NCBI GenBank assembly: GCA_017654935.2
Contig: CM065710.1
Span: 7,077,956 to 7,141,955, forward strand
Direction of reading: 5' to 3'
Length of the DNA stretch: 64,000 bases
Source: Phymorhynchus buccinoides
Lineage: Eukaryota; Mollusca; Gastropoda; Neogastropoda; Raphitomidae
A program made the translations under genes and the position numbers. This document shows positions 34,484 to 46,599 of this stretch, one piece after another; the first letter of the stretch is position 1; the number at the start of each line of letters is the position of its first letter. The notes beneath the pieces were generated by a model. It had not been told where the DNA came from. It did not search any database and saw only the letters and a program-made list of their open reading frames with translations.

Positions 34484-34733
34484 AACTAAGAAATAGGTTA
34501 GGCCCAGCATGTCTGACTTCAACTGAAGAGATCTTTGTGAGAATCTATAGAAAAAAGGCAGGAGAATGGACCAGTGAGATAGAAGGACAGCAGATGATAG
34601 TAAGCAAAGGGAAAAGACAGTCAAAGAGAATGATGGATCAGAGGATAATGTTACAAGCACAGAACTTCCAGAAGGTGGGGGAACTATTTGTACAAGACCC
34701 CCCCCCCCCCCTGGTATCCCCATGGGGGGGTCT
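34484..34733 (+). repeat. Dispersed repeat 'taactaag...ggtatcccc', copy 3
   Basis: 'ctaactaagaaataggttag' to 'ctggtatccccatgggg'. Confidence 0.62.
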
Positions 34734-34994
34734 GAGCCTTATATAATGTGATCCGACTAATACTATGCGGTAAAAAACTATGTTTGATTACAATATGGTA
34801 AGATACTATAAAATTTGTATAATATATTTTTTTTTAATTTTTATTCAGCCTTTCGGCCATGTGGGGTATATAATATTAATTACAATACTATATCAGTATT
34901 AATATAAAAATAATAATGGTATCAAACTACATCCATGATTACAACAAATTCAGGAATTTGTGTAAAATGTTGGGATACGCCTTTTCATGTGATG

Positions 34995-35420
34995 TGTCTT
35001 ACGGGCCGTGCAAATATGATACAAATTGTCATAAACTGCTGCTCGCTTTGTACTGAGATGTTCCAAACTCCCCCACTCTAAGTCTACTCCAAGGCTTGAA
35101 TCTCTTCACTGGCTTCCTGTCGGAAGGTGTATCGAATACAAGCTCTCTCTGCTCTGTTACAAATCACTGAATGGTCTGGCTCCTTCTTATCTCGCTGATC
35201 TTCTGAACCTTTACACACCTCTTAGACAGTTACGCTCCTCTTCTGACACTTCTCTCCTCCAGATCACTCATTACCGCACCAGGAAACTTGGCGAACGCTC
35301 CTTCTCTTTCCAGGCCCCCTCCACTTGGAATAAACTCCCTTTACCTCTCCGTTCTGCCAACTCCCTTTCTTCATTTAAGTCTTCTCTCAAAACTACTCTT
35401 TTCAAATCATAGCCTGCTAT
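34995..35420 (+). mobile_element. LINE fragment, reverse transcriptase C-terminus (CR1/L2/Rex1-like)
   Basis: The plus strand encodes 'LHWLPVGRCIEYKLSLLCYK', 'APSYLADLL', 'PLRQLRSSSDTSLL' and 'TWNKLPLPLRSANS'. This is the characteristic tail of CR1/L2/Rex1-type non-LTR retrotransposons. It is 5'-truncated, and the stop after 'TTLFKS' near 35410 is followed by a 3' UTR. Confidence 0.82.
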
Positions 35421-35700
35421 ATTTCTTTTCAAAGTACTGTGCCCTTCCATCCGCGTGTGTTAGTGTGAATGCGTGTTGTCTGTACGTGCGTGTTGCGTGT
35501 GTGTGTGTGTGTGTTTAGTGCGTGCGTGTGTCTGCGCTTAGAGCGTGCGTGTGTGCGTGCGTGCGCGCATGTGCATAATATATTTTTGTCGTTTATTTAT
35601 TTATATTGCTTGCTGGTTTATTTCATTTATTATTGTAAGCGCTTAGGGCTTTTTTTAAGATTAGGCGCTATAAATGCTAATTATTACTACTATCATAAAC
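35421..35700. repeat. LINE 3' region with GT-rich segment
   Basis: GT/GC alternation (35495-35575), then 'attgtaagcgcttagggct' and 'taggcgctataaatgct', a retroelement-like 3' end. Confidence 0.6.
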
Positions 35701-36700
35701 TCACCCAGAAAGCCTCCACATACTGCGTCAGTTTGGTCATGGTCTGCTGAGTTGGTCCACAGATGGTCTAATACTGCTTTCTCTGGTATTCACAGGCAAC
35801 TTCTGTCAACACATGCATACATACTATGAAAGAGAAATCTCAGTGAACAGCTGAGCTCCATACCCCTAATCTGAAGGACTGAAAAGCTGACCAGTGCATT
35901 TGAAATGCAGAATAATTTGCTTAAATGATAACATTTTCTGTGTCCAATGTCTGTATTTGTGAACCTCAGAAACAAACAAATTATTTTCATCTTGATCTTG
36001 ATCTTGATTTGTTATCCCGGCAGGAATCCAACTTTGGATATAAACACTGTGTTCTTTTCAGAACACAGAACAATTTGTAAAGTTAACGTTAACAGTTTCT
36101 TTCTGAGGTTGATAAATACTAACATTGGATATAGAAAAGTTTTAAAAACAAATTAGATAATTTTTGGGAAGATTATTGCTTCCATACTAACATAAGTATT
36201 CAGTAATTAATTAGTATGCAGATCAGTTTGCTTGTTTTCACTGTATGTTGTACTCTTTAAAAAATAAATAAAAAATATATATATATATATAAAAATAACA
36301 AAATCAAAAAACAAAAAGTTTTAAATCGCGTTTCCTTATAAACTAAAAGGAAATAGCAGGCTAAAGGCTATTTAAAAGCCTATATGCCGTATATGATATG
36401 ATATGATATGATAAAGAAAATTATATTATATATATAAACACATTTCTCCCTAACACACACAACAGACTATACAAAACCACAACTTCCTCAGGGGAAACTT
36501 TACTTTACAATAGCATTATGACAATTCTCAAACTTACCACGAGCGCAAAGAAGAAGAAAATATTCTGATTTGTAATCACAGTCACAAAACAAAAACCAGC
36601 ATGAATACAAAAAACAAAAATGTTGATCTGTATTCACACAAAAATTAACAGATTGAGATGTGGGTTTTAAAGTGATGAGTTGTGATCAAAGATTGTGTAA
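35701..36700. other. Low-complexity AT-rich sequence, no gene recognised
   Basis: It contains (AT)n near 36276 and an (ATATG)n retroelement-like tail at 36350-36412. It mirrors 51.3-52.3 kb. Confidence 0.45.
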
Positions 36701-36709
36701 GGAATAAAG

Positions 36710-36775
36710 TGAAAAGGGAGAGAGAGGGGGGAGAGAGGGAGGGAGATGAGAGAGAGAGAGAGAGAGAGGGGGTGA
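36710..36775. repeat. (GA)n microsatellite
   Basis: A GA-rich run. Mirror CT run near 51240-51300. Confidence 0.9.
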
Positions 36776-36977
36776 TATAATACTAAGCATTTGATTTATG
36801 CACACATGATGTATGCATTGATCTGATGCAGATACACACACATGTGCGCGCACATGTATGTATGCATGCATCCATACTCACACACTGCACATTGCCACAC
36901 ACAGAGTGACACACACACACAAATACATGCAAGCATGCACGCACACACACACATATATGCACGCATAAAACAGTTGT

Positions 36978-37080
36978 CAGGGCTCCCAGGGACCCCCATT
37001 TGGGGGGTCTATGAAGTATTAAAATTCTAAAGGACCCTCTAAAAGAATGTGCAGGGGATCCCAGGGATGCACTGGAAAAA
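36978..37080. mobile_element. hAT-like MITE (CAGGGCTCCC family), left half only
   Basis: 'cagggctcccagggaccccc' to 'gggatgcactggaaaaag', then unrelated sequence. Mirror at 50940-51040. Confidence 0.72.
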
Positions 37081-37556
37081 GAGAAGAAAATAAACACATA
37101 TTCAGCTATTCTATTAATTTATTTCAAACTACATGTCATTGTGCTTTGCTGTTTGTCCTTGGACAAAATTGCATGTCATGCCTGGACGAAATTGCATGGG
37201 GTATGGACGAAATTGTCACAACACATGACTTTGTTTGCAGCCATTTTCTGATGAATATTCATGAGAAAACCGTAAACAGTTTCGTTAAACCGCTTTCTGA
37301 TTGATCGATTATATTAATGGATTGAAAGTATAACTGATTAACTCAGATGCTGCATACATACAAGCCAGAATATGTCGAAAAATACGATAACTGTCTAAAC
37401 TGGCCGAATATGTAACAGTCTACCCTAGAGGTCTCACTAATGACGAAAGCCTTAAATAAAGAAATCATAATAACTTTTGATTTGTTAGTAATAGTGCTAA
37501 CAAGCAGACCCGACATCCTATTGGCTACACATACATCACATAAACTGACACACACA
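37081..37556. other. No recognised feature
   Basis: Unique-looking sequence with three short repeats of 'gacgaaattg'. Mirrored at 50.47-50.94 kb. Confidence 0.4.
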
Positions 37557-37588
<32 letters not shown>

Positions 37589-37890
37589 CACACACGCACG
37601 CACGCCACACACACGTTCTCTTTCTTTCCTCAGACAATCGGAGATTGGAACTCCCTTCCACCTGAGGCAGTCTTGAAGTCCCGGATTTAAATAAACAATG
37701 CCCTCCTCCCCCTCCACAATTCACACCCATTCCCTCCCTCCACAACCCACGCCTACCCTTTCCAACCCCCGACCCACCTCCTTGCATCCCTTCTCCCCCC
37801 TCCCCCATTACATCGAGGCCGACCATCAGGGCAGCTACATTTTTGCCTGCACAGTCTTTCTGCCTGACAGAAGTCCCCCCTTTACTAGGC
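37557..37890 (+). mobile_element. Second LINE fragment, RT C-terminus with CA tract
   Basis: After a CA tract (37557-37612) the plus strand encodes 'SFFPQTIGDWNSLPPEAVLK', the 'W N xLP' tail motif of non-LTR reverse transcriptases. A C-rich 3' UTR follows. Mirror on the minus strand at 50150-50400. Confidence 0.75.
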
Positions 37891-38690
37891 TTTAGTACAA
37901 CAACAGAACCATAAAAAAGATGATTGTGGTTGTTCAAGGACAGAAGAAGAATGTTCAGGCAAGGGTGTGAGACACTCAGACAGGGAAGCATAAAAATCGT
38001 GCCTCTCATTCTCAACTTTCGCAAAGATAAGTGACTAAGACTAGTAAGACTAAGAGTTCACAGACTGACACAGTGACATCTCTCATTCTCTGAATAACAT
38101 CTATACATTTCGTGTCTGAAATACAATAACAAAGTGAATAACACCCCCACTCCACCCTGCAAATTCACCCCGACCCATTTATTATTTTTATCAACCCAAC
38201 CCTCCAAGGCATTAACTAATTAAGTCCGTCGTTCACCTTTTCAAAGCTTTGAGTTTGACACCTTCGACATCTAAACATTCACTCACTGAAGCAGCAGAAA
38301 ATTTCAACTTAGTGGCAAATCGTGAATCACTGTGTCGAGCTTCTAAATTTTTAACAAGTACTGCAACTGTGTGTCACTTATTTACACAGACCTATCAGTT
38401 TACTTTGTCACAACACCATTGCCAATTTAAAAGTGGTTAATTTAGTTGACACCCTGGGGTCTTTTTTTCTGAGATTGCAGACGAGGAAGTTTGTTTTTTC
38501 TGTGAGTCAGGCAAGACAAATGGGAGTTTCTACCACAGAGTAGGCTCCCCTTAACAGGAAATATGGTCACGAGCCACAAGTTAAAAGAAATACACAAAGC
38601 GCTTTGTAGTCTTCCAAAACCGCAGCATGAAATAATGTTATTACTAGAAGGCTATTTTTGTTGAAACGAAAATTGAATCAGTAAGTATCG
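37891..38690. other. No gene recognised
   Basis: Shared with 49.4-50.15 kb in the right arm. No motif or exon seen. Confidence 0.4.
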
Positions 38691-38699
38691 ATCAATCAA

Positions 38700-39365
38700 C
38701 CATTGAGGAATTCTAGCTGTTTCAAACATCATATCATGATGGTCTTCCGCCATTGCCAGTCTGCCGTTTCAGCAGCGGAGCGGATAGCTGCTAGTCCTGC
38801 GAGCTGGGATAAAATAAAGTTTATAGTGGAGATGGCCCTTGCCCAGGGCACATCCCCATATTCTCAGCCATATGGATTTGAACTTGATCCCCAGAGACCA
38901 ACCAATCCCTTTGGCTGCCACGGTACGCCAAGCCGGCCAGTGGACACGTCTCCTAAAATTGACAGTCATGTTACAATAAAGTCATTCGCTAAAGAACCCT
39001 CTCTTTCTATTGGGGATGTTTATCCTGCCACACGCCCAAAGTCTTCGTTTAGACTGCTAATTGGCGCACACGATGCATGCTTTGTGAGTTCGGGGTCATC
39101 CGGCACACACGACGGCCTACTCGATCGTACCGAATAGTGGAATGGGCTTTTAACGTGTGTGTAAGATTTTGTGCGTGCGTTCGCACACGTGACCTCAGGT
39201 TTTAGGTGTCATCCGAAGGACCAGGAAATACTAATAGGAGTAAAGTATCTTTCCCAAGCATTGTAACACCGTGACCATCTGGGTTCGAACCCAGCGCACC
39301 CACAAACCAGGCCATTGGCCGGATTACGAACGGCAACTCTAACCAACCGGCAGTTGTGAGCTTGA
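38700..39365 (-). mobile_element. Long tRNA-derived SINE
   Basis: The tRNA-like head on the minus strand reads 'gccggttggttagagttgcc' and 'gctgggttcgaacccag' (39280-39360). The body runs to about 38700. The frame 38703-39137 is part of the SINE, not a gene. Mirror at 48716-49400. Confidence 0.7.
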
Positions 39366-40423
39366 TGGAGATACTCAGAGGGCGATCGGTGGGTCTAGGG
39401 ATTCAATTTCACCAAACTAACCCTAAAACCTGACAGTGAGTAAGTGACACTAACCCTATTTCAAAGGCATATCAGATGGGGTATTATTTTTTTTAAACTC
39501 CTTTCCAAAATCCTGCTCATCCATTAAACAACCAAGCTTCTCCGCGATGCAATTGCTGAAGTTTGTGTAAGAACAATTGATTATAAAATAAATGTTTGTA
39601 TAATTTGTGCAGTATAATTTTTCTTTTCTCCATTGCAAAAACACCAAAATCGTAGGCCTACAACATTTTTTCTCAGCCATGTGTGCTAGGCTGATTTCTT
39701 AGTGTAGGCGCGTACGGCAGCATGGCGCACCTGCGTTAATATGACGAGGATAAACTATCTGAGCCTGCTGACTGTCCCGTAGCTAAGCTTCGCCAATCTG
39801 GCTATTCTGGTTTGGGTTCTGGTTCCACCATGAAGAGTCGAAGAGCCTTGCACTAGTTTTTTTCTCGATGTTGAAATGGCACGTTTCAATAGTCTCTGAA
39901 TTCCCGGCTGAAATATTTTACCGCATTATTTTCCTTGTTATCTTGGAGTAAATTGTTTTAGCAATAAAAATTGACTAGAACACTTAAGACTCGAAACTGT
40001 GAGCAGTGTTTTACATGTACTGTGCGTGACTGTGGAGGTAATGACTGTGCGAGTGCATTCTGTTGTGTAAGTAATAAACCATTCGATTGTACTTTTGTAG
40101 GAGCCATAATATATTGAGCGGTGCTAAAACTGCTGTAATGTATTATACAGCGCTGTATAAACTTTATTGCCATGATGTGATCACTCCTTGGTTGCCTTTG
40201 TTCAGAGAGTGTGTCACTGATAGGATGCATGCATAGTCCAATGTACCAGCTTTTTGTTTATGGTTGTATGTTTATGTGTTGTAATTCATCCAGTCATTCA
40301 ATGTGTCATTGTTGTGAGAAAAGTCAGCTCGTGTTTGACAGTGCAATGGGATTTACCATGCTATTTTATACACAAGTGCTTGCACTGTGCTTGTGAACTT
40401 TGTTATAAGTCTCACTTTGGACT
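39366..40423. other. No gene recognised; partly private to the left arm
   Basis: 39660-39920 is shared with 47899-48170. 39920-40640 has no counterpart in the right arm. Confidence 0.45.
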
Positions 40424-40602
40424 ACAGTAGCAAACTCCCTTATAAGCACTTCCTCCCACATAAGACCTACTTCACTGATATATTGCCCAAACTTTGTAAG
40501 TACACAAATTATCTCTCTTATAAGACCCCTCCCTTATATTTTTATAAGACCTCATTTTGGATGATTTCGAACGTCTTATACAGGGAGGTTCCACTGTATT
40601 CA
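40424..40602. mobile_element. Tigger-like MITE
   Basis: 'acagtagcaaactccctta' and 'agggaggttccactgta' are inverted termini next to TA. Internal 'cttataagac' repeats. Confidence 0.65.
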
Positions 40603-40759
40603 GAGAATGGATTTAGGTGCAAAATGTGAACAATAAAAGGCTAATATGTAATTATACACAACACTGTGCATGCACTTCCTTTCAACCGTCCTACTTTTCA
40701 TTCACACGGCACGCCACACATGCACCGCCCAGCGCGCACACCATACACGCCCTTCACGC

Positions 40760-41815
40760 TCTGTGCACACACACACACACAACACACCACACACACCAGC
40801 ACACACAGCACTACACCACACCACACCACACACTACATGCTGGCACACACACATAACACACACAAATCTTCATAGATGTACATAGCGAAAACACTATGAT
40901 ATTTCTGTGTATCACATCTTTGAAAAAGAAATGTGAAGACCGTACAAAAACATGTGGGGTGTATGTGTGACAAAGAAATGATTACTGTGTGTGTGTGTGA
41001 CTAATGTACACAGGATGGCGACAGCTTGGTAGATTGAGTTACCGTCCGCTTCCCTTTTCGCATGTGCGTACACAGGCAGTTTTCTTTGTGCGTAATTTCT
41101 GATTCAGTGCTTATGTATTGGTATTTATGCAGCCTATCACACGCACCCCATCCCCCCAGACACACACCCGCACGCACGAACGCACGACGCACACACCACT
41201 CACACACACTGCACACACCACACACACAGTGTTTTTCCTCACTGTGTGGGTGTACCACCACACACACACACACACACACACACACCACACACACACACAC
41301 ACAAAAAAAAAAGGAAAAAAAGAAAACACACACACAATCACACACACACACACACACACCACCACCCAGCACACACACACACACACGAGCACACAGGGGT
41401 GCACACCACCACACACACATTACACATTACGTTAAACACACACACTACACACACCAACACACCCACACACACACACACACCATCACACACACACACACAC
41501 AACAGTCCCACACACACCACCACACACACACAACTTTCACATTTTACACACACCACAACACACACCACACCACACACACACAACACCACACACACACACA
41601 CACACTCACACACCACAACACCACACCACACACACACACACACACACACACATCAACACACACCACAACACACACACACACACACACCACAACACACCAC
41701 ACACCCCACACACACACACACACACACCACAACACGCACACACACGCACGCACACACAAACACACAACACACACACACACACCACACACACCACACACAC
41801 ACACACACACATTTT
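40760..41815. repeat. CA-rich tracts, about 1 kb
   Basis: CA with many CACAC/ACACCAC irregularities and a small A-rich block at 41300-41330. It is not a mirror match of 46.6-47.9 kb unit by unit. Confidence 0.93.
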
Positions 41816-42088
41816 TATTGAGGGAAAATAGATAAGCTGAATCAGCTTTTTTACACCATGCCCTCAGGCAAAAAAAAAAAAAAAAAAATAACGGAAAAGA
41901 AAAAAAATTCAAACAATGGATACACATGCATAATGAATAAAAATTAACAATATATGATAATAATTCAGATATACATATACATACATAACATCATGCAAAT
42001 TGAAAAACAAAACAAACAAAATGCAAACTACACACTCTCTATGCCACACTCAACTTTGCAATATGCACGCACTCACTCACTTAGGTGG
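41816..42088. repeat. AT-rich repeat segment adjoining the MITE
   Basis: 'gctgaatcagctttttt', an A tract and 'gtaacgg'-type sequence, mirrored at 45944-46220. Confidence 0.6.
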
Positions 42089-42297
42089 AAGACGGGGTAA
42101 AAAGCGCAGGGGGGTAAGAACCACCCCAATTATATCATGGAAATAAAAGAAAATTTTCAGTCAAATTTGCCCATGAGGACGAATGCTTAAGAACTTACGC
42201 CTTCGTTTCATGGGCAAAATGAGACTGAAATTTGCTTCATTTCATGAGATAAATTGGGGTGGGCTCTACCCGCCCATGCGCTTTGTACCCCGTTTCA
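42089..42297. mobile_element. Palindromic MITE, GGAAGACGGGGTAAAAAGC termini
   Basis: About 210 bp that folds back on itself along most of its length: 'ggaagacggggtaaaaagc' at the left against 'gctttgtaccccgtttcac' at the right. Its mirror at 45729-45943 has perfect termini. Confidence 0.75.
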
Positions 42298-42363
42298 CTA
42301 TACATATAAGAAGAAAAAAGGGGAAAAAAAAAAAAAAAAAGAAAGGAGAAAAAAAAGAAAAAG

Positions 42364-42408
<45 letters not shown>

Positions 42409-42420
42409 AAGAAAAAGTGA

Positions 42421-42451
<31 letters not shown>

Positions 42452-42456
42452 AAAAA
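42298..42456. repeat. A-rich tract before the gap
   Basis: About 150 bp of A with G interruptions. Confidence 0.95.
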
Positions 42457-42956
42457 NNNNNNNNNNNNNNNNNNNNNNNNNNNNNNNNNNNNNNNNNNNN
42501 NNNNNNNNNNNNNNNNNNNNNNNNNNNNNNNNNNNNNNNNNNNNNNNNNNNNNNNNNNNNNNNNNNNNNNNNNNNNNNNNNNNNNNNNNNNNNNNNNNNN
42601 NNNNNNNNNNNNNNNNNNNNNNNNNNNNNNNNNNNNNNNNNNNNNNNNNNNNNNNNNNNNNNNNNNNNNNNNNNNNNNNNNNNNNNNNNNNNNNNNNNNN
42701 NNNNNNNNNNNNNNNNNNNNNNNNNNNNNNNNNNNNNNNNNNNNNNNNNNNNNNNNNNNNNNNNNNNNNNNNNNNNNNNNNNNNNNNNNNNNNNNNNNNN
42801 NNNNNNNNNNNNNNNNNNNNNNNNNNNNNNNNNNNNNNNNNNNNNNNNNNNNNNNNNNNNNNNNNNNNNNNNNNNNNNNNNNNNNNNNNNNNNNNNNNNN
42901 NNNNNNNNNNNNNNNNNNNNNNNNNNNNNNNNNNNNNNNNNNNNNNNNNNNNNNNN
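42457..42956. other. Assembly gap (500 N)
   Basis: Exactly 500 N, so the size is probably a placeholder. It lies in the spacer between the inverted arms. Confidence 0.99.
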
Positions 42957-43245
42957 CCCGATGTCACTTCAATTTAAGACCACACTGTCCACCTCCTGGA
43001 AAAAGACACTGTGATGTCAGATGAGTTTTCACAGACCCGAGTAAACTCATTTAAGAACACACTGCCTGCCTGCTTCCCCCTGGAGAAAGACCCTCAGATG
43101 TCCAGAGAGTTTAACAAAGACCCGAGTACTCATTTAGGAACACACTGCCCCTCTTGCCATCTTGAAGAAATACCCTCAGATGTCACAGAGAGTTTTCACA
43201 GACCCAGTACTCATGTAAGAACAATGCCCCCTGGCAAAAGAGAGA
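42957..43245. repeat. Tandem repeat, unit about 80-90 bp, 3-4 copies
   Basis: Recurrent 'gatgtcacagagagttttca', 'cagacccgagtactcattta' and 'agaacacactgcc' with indels. It continues into the gap. Confidence 0.8.
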
Positions 43246-43269
43246 GCGTACAGCTTGTGGTATATGTGA

Positions 43270-43336
43270 AGTCGTGCAGGTGTGTGTGGTGTGTAAGTGT
43301 GTGTGGTGTGTGGTGTGTGTAGTTGTGTGTGCGTGT

Positions 43337-43401
<65 letters not shown>

Positions 43402-43610
43402 ACTCTGGTATGTTGTGGTGTGTGTGTGTGTGTGTGTGTGTGTTTGGTGTGTGTGTGTGCCCTTGATTTGATTTCTCTCAGATTCAGCGCCCGTATAAAT
43501 AATGTATGTTGTTGTTGTTGTGGTTGTTGTTGTTGTTGTTGTTGTGTGTTTGTGTGTGTGTGTGTGTGGTGCGTGTGTGTGTGTGTGTGTGGTGTGTGTG
43601 TTTGGTGTGT

Positions 43611-43659
<49 letters not shown>

Positions 43660-43721
43660 AGAGAGATAGAGAGAAAAGAGAGAGAGCATCTGCTCTTGTG
43701 GGTATATGTTAATATGCTCGC

Positions 43722-43767
<46 letters not shown>

Positions 43768-43936
43768 TGTGGTGTGTGTTAAGTGTGTGTATGTGTGTGT
43801 GTTGTGTGTGTGTGTGTGGGTGTGTGTGTGTGTATATATGTGTGTGTGTGTGTGTGTGGTGCGTGTGTGTGCGTGCTGTGCGTGTGCGTGCGCGGCGGGC
43901 GCGCGCGCGCGCGCGCGCGCGCGTGTGTGTGTGTGT

Positions 43937-43969
<33 letters not shown>

Positions 43970-44050
43970 TGTGCCATTGTGTGTCTGTGTGTGCTGTTTA
44001 ATGTGGTAAGTATACATGTTGTGGTCTATGTGGCGTGCGTGTGTGTGTGT
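43270..44050. repeat. GT-rich tracts with (GTT)n, GA and (GC)n blocks
   Basis: GT runs with a GTT block at 43510-43546, a GA run at 43627-43686 and a CG run at 43893-43923. The Cys/Val-rich frames are artefacts. Confidence 0.93.
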
Positions 44051-44080
44051 GCTTGAAACAAAATCCTCTTGTGCTTACAG

Positions 44081-44320
44081 GATCAGACCCGAAGAAGAAG
44101 AAGAAATATAAGGCGAAGACGTCAACACAGCAGCGCGAGGGACCGCAAAAAACTACCCGAGATGACATCGCCACGAACGATCCTGCCAAAGATCTACACG
44201 TTTCACGGCAAGATCAAAACCAAAGTCATCACCTCCCGGGACAGCGGATGTGGAAGTGACGTCATTAAGGACAACCAGGGCATGACGGGAAGGCCGGATA
44301 TGACGATGACGGATGATTGA
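44081..44320 (+). CDS. Possible terminal exon of an unknown gene
   Basis: Acceptor 'gtgcttacag' precedes 44081. One frame gives GSDPKKKKKYKAKTSTQQRE; another gives LPEMTSPRTILPKIYTFHGK, then IKTKVITSRDSGCGSD and a stop at 44318-44320. Both have coding-like composition, so a one-base error in this noisy spacer may have split one exon. The Lys-rich start and the 'DSGCGSD' end look like a cytoplasmic tail, but I recognise no family. No upstream exon is visible (GT tract and gap). Confidence 0.4.
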   Translation, partial: DQTRRRRRNIRRRRQHSSARDRKKLPEMTSPRTILPKIYTFHGKIKTKVITSRDSGCGSDVIKDNQGMTGRPDMTMTDD

Positions 44321-44426
44321 TGATCACATGGCGGGGACGGACATTTGTTACTACTCGTCTTGAGAGACTGTTTGGTTCTGGGACTATGCGATAAGGATGT
44401 AACGAGATCGGCCAGCGTTATTGTCT

Positions 44427-44735
44427 TAGAGTTTCCTTTGCAGTTTCTCCAGAGTTTTCGTTCTTTAGTGGGGGTTCCTTGCAGTTTCGCCAGAGTATCG
44501 TTCTTTAGTGGGTTTTCCTTGCGTATCTCCAGAGTTATTGTTCTTTAGTGGGTTTTCCTTGCAGTAATCTCCAGTTATTGTTCTTTTTAGTTGGGTTTTC
44601 TTGACAGTTTCTCCAGAGTTATTGTTCTTTAGTGGGGTTTTCCTGCAGTTTTCTCCAGAGTTATTGTTCTTTAGTGGGTTTTCCTTGTAGTTTCTGCAGA
44701 GTTATTGTTTATTCAGTGCGTTTCCTTGTGTATCT
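44427..44735. repeat. Minisatellite, unit about 45 bp, about 7 copies
   Basis: Unit: 'gagttattgttctttagtgg' then 'gttttccttgcagtttctcca'. Copies differ by small indels. Confidence 0.92.
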
Positions 44736-44769
44736 CAATGTCTGCCTGTCTGTCTGTGTGTCGCACCTC

Positions 44770-44807
44770 CTCGCTCTCTCTCTCTCTCTCCTCTCTCTCG
44801 TCTCATC

Positions 44808-44848
<41 letters not shown>
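44770..44848. repeat. (CT)n microsatellite
   Basis: CT run interrupted by CGTCTCATCGC. Confidence 0.92.
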
Positions 44849-44850
<2 letters not shown>

Positions 44851-45570
44851 CTATTGTGCATGTTATAATTCTAGTGATGACATGCCCGTACATCTTAAAC
44901 GAAACCTAGTTTATCATCCGTTAGAATTCCTACCACAATGTGTATTTTAGTTGTTATTACACCTTTTTTGCATGTTTTTTTTCATAAACAATTACAATCA
45001 CAATTAAATAATGACTCAATAAATGTTGAGTAATACACAAACACATAAAAATCCAAGTTATTAAATAATGAAAAGATATGACAAAGGAGCAATGATGGAA
45101 ATAAACATGCACAGTTAAGGAGTTAATTCATATAAATACATTTTAAAAAAGAAGAAAAAAGTCTACACCCGTTCGAAACAATGACGAATTGACACGAGTT
45201 GAAAATCATGAGCAATACACAAAAATATCAATATTAATGGTTTTTCCATGGATTTGGGATATGCTATTGCAAATCATGTAATATTACATTATGGCATAAT
45301 ACATGATACATAGTTCTTGTCTGACCAAATTCTCGGAAGCACAACAAAGGCTGGGTAGGCATTCAAAATTATTGATTTAATGTTAACTACAATAAATATT
45401 TAATTGATCAATTATAATTGTGTCTATCTTTGTTTTATTATATTCAATAATGCATAATTAGACCAACTTGTATTTTTCAGTACTCCTCATTAAATATTAT
45501 ATCCATGTTATTCATGTTATTCCATGCTGAAGCTATAGCTAATTTTGGGACAGCTTCCATCTTGTACAAG
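44849..45570. other. AT-rich spacer sequence, no recognised feature
   Basis: Not mirrored in the left arm. No exon or repeat family recognised. Confidence 0.45.
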
Positions 45571-45705
45571 ATGTGTGGGTGTGTGTATGTGTGTGCGCAC
45601 ATGTGTGCGTGTGTGTACGTGTGCGTGTGCGTGTGTGTGGTGGGGTGTGTGTGTGTGTGTGTGGCGTGTGCCGTGTGCGTACGTGCGTGTGTTTGTGTGT
45701 GTGAA
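45571..45705. repeat. GT/GC-rich tract
   Basis: Alternating GT with CGTGTGCG variants. Confidence 0.9.
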
Positions 45706-45728
45706 AATGTAAGATTATATTGTATAGT

Positions 45729-45943
45729 GGAAGACGGGGTAAAAAGCCCAAGAGGCGGGTAAGAACCCTAACCCAATTATCTTATGAAATAAAAAAAAAT
45801 TCAGTCAAATTTTGCCCATGAGACGAGCGTTAATGTCTAGCATTCGTTTCATGTGGCAAATTTGACTGAAATTTTCTTTATTTCATGAGAGAATTGGGGT
45901 GGGCTTCTTTCCCACCCATTGCGCTTTTTACCCCGTCTTCCCT
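45729..45943. mobile_element. Palindromic MITE, right-arm copy
   Basis: Perfect inverted termini GGAAGACGGGGTAAAAAGC and GCTTTTTACCCCGTCTTCC (with one extra T). It marks the inner end of the mirror symmetry. Confidence 0.82.
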
Positions 45944-46238
45944 AAAGTGAGTGAGTGCGTGCATATTGCAAGAGTGAGTGTGCATAGAGAGTGTGTATTT
46001 TGCATTTGTTTGTTTTGTTTTTCAATTTGCATGATGTTATGTATGTATATGTATATCTGAATTATTATCATATATTGTTAATTTTTATTCATTATGCATG
46101 TGTATCCATTGTTTGATTTGTTTTCTTTTTGACGTATTTTTTTTTTTTTTTTTTTTTTGCCTGAGGGCATGGTGTTAAAAAAGCTGATTCAGCTGATCCA
46201 TTTTCCCTCAATAAAAAAGTTCGTATTCGTATTCGTAC

Positions 46239-46325
46239 TCTATCATCTCTCCTCTCTCTCATCTCGACTCTCTCTCTCTCTCTCATGTCTCTCTCTTTCT
46301 TTGTCTGTCTCTCTCTGTGTCTCGA

Positions 46326-46357
<32 letters not shown>

Positions 46358-46390
46358 CTCATCTCTCTCTCTCTCTCATTTCTTTATTTT
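46239..46390. repeat. (CT)n microsatellite
   Basis: Interrupted CT tract. No CT tract at the mirror position in the left arm. Confidence 0.9.
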
Positions 46391-46599
46391 CTGTCTTTAT
46401 GAGAGCCATACAAAGTGATTTAAAGACATATACAGGCCTAATTGTAAATAAAATATGAAAGATTATTTGCCTCTTTATATATGCCCGACTTTTTTCAGTT
46501 TTAATATTCGATGCTTACATTTCTGTACATTTATTTACAATCCATAGTATTTATGAATAACGTAATAACTAATCAGACTCAACTGATTTGCACCCCTGC

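Larger units (their letters stand above)
23650..42297. repeat. Left arm of large imperfect inverted duplication
   Basis: This matches the reverse complement of 45729-64000. Paired landmarks share one centre near 44.0 kb: exon A 31636/56466, exon C 27330/60755, exon D 26224/61860, 5S-U2 element 34052/53947, palindromic MITE 42297/45729. The outer limit is not defined, because the right arm leaves the window inside the satellite array equivalent to 23.65-24.43 kb. Segments at about 39.92-41.8 kb have no mirror counterpart. Confidence 0.92.

Noticed and set aside
38703..39137. 144-residue frame
   Set aside because: It lies within a tRNA-derived SINE, and the right-arm copy is frameshifted.
41001..41927. 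Long Cys/Val- or His/Thr-rich frames
   Set aside because: CA/GT microsatellite reading frames, present on both strands. The same holds for 31.7-32.4, 33.2-33.6, 43.2-44.0, 46.5-48.0 and 55.7-56.4 kb.
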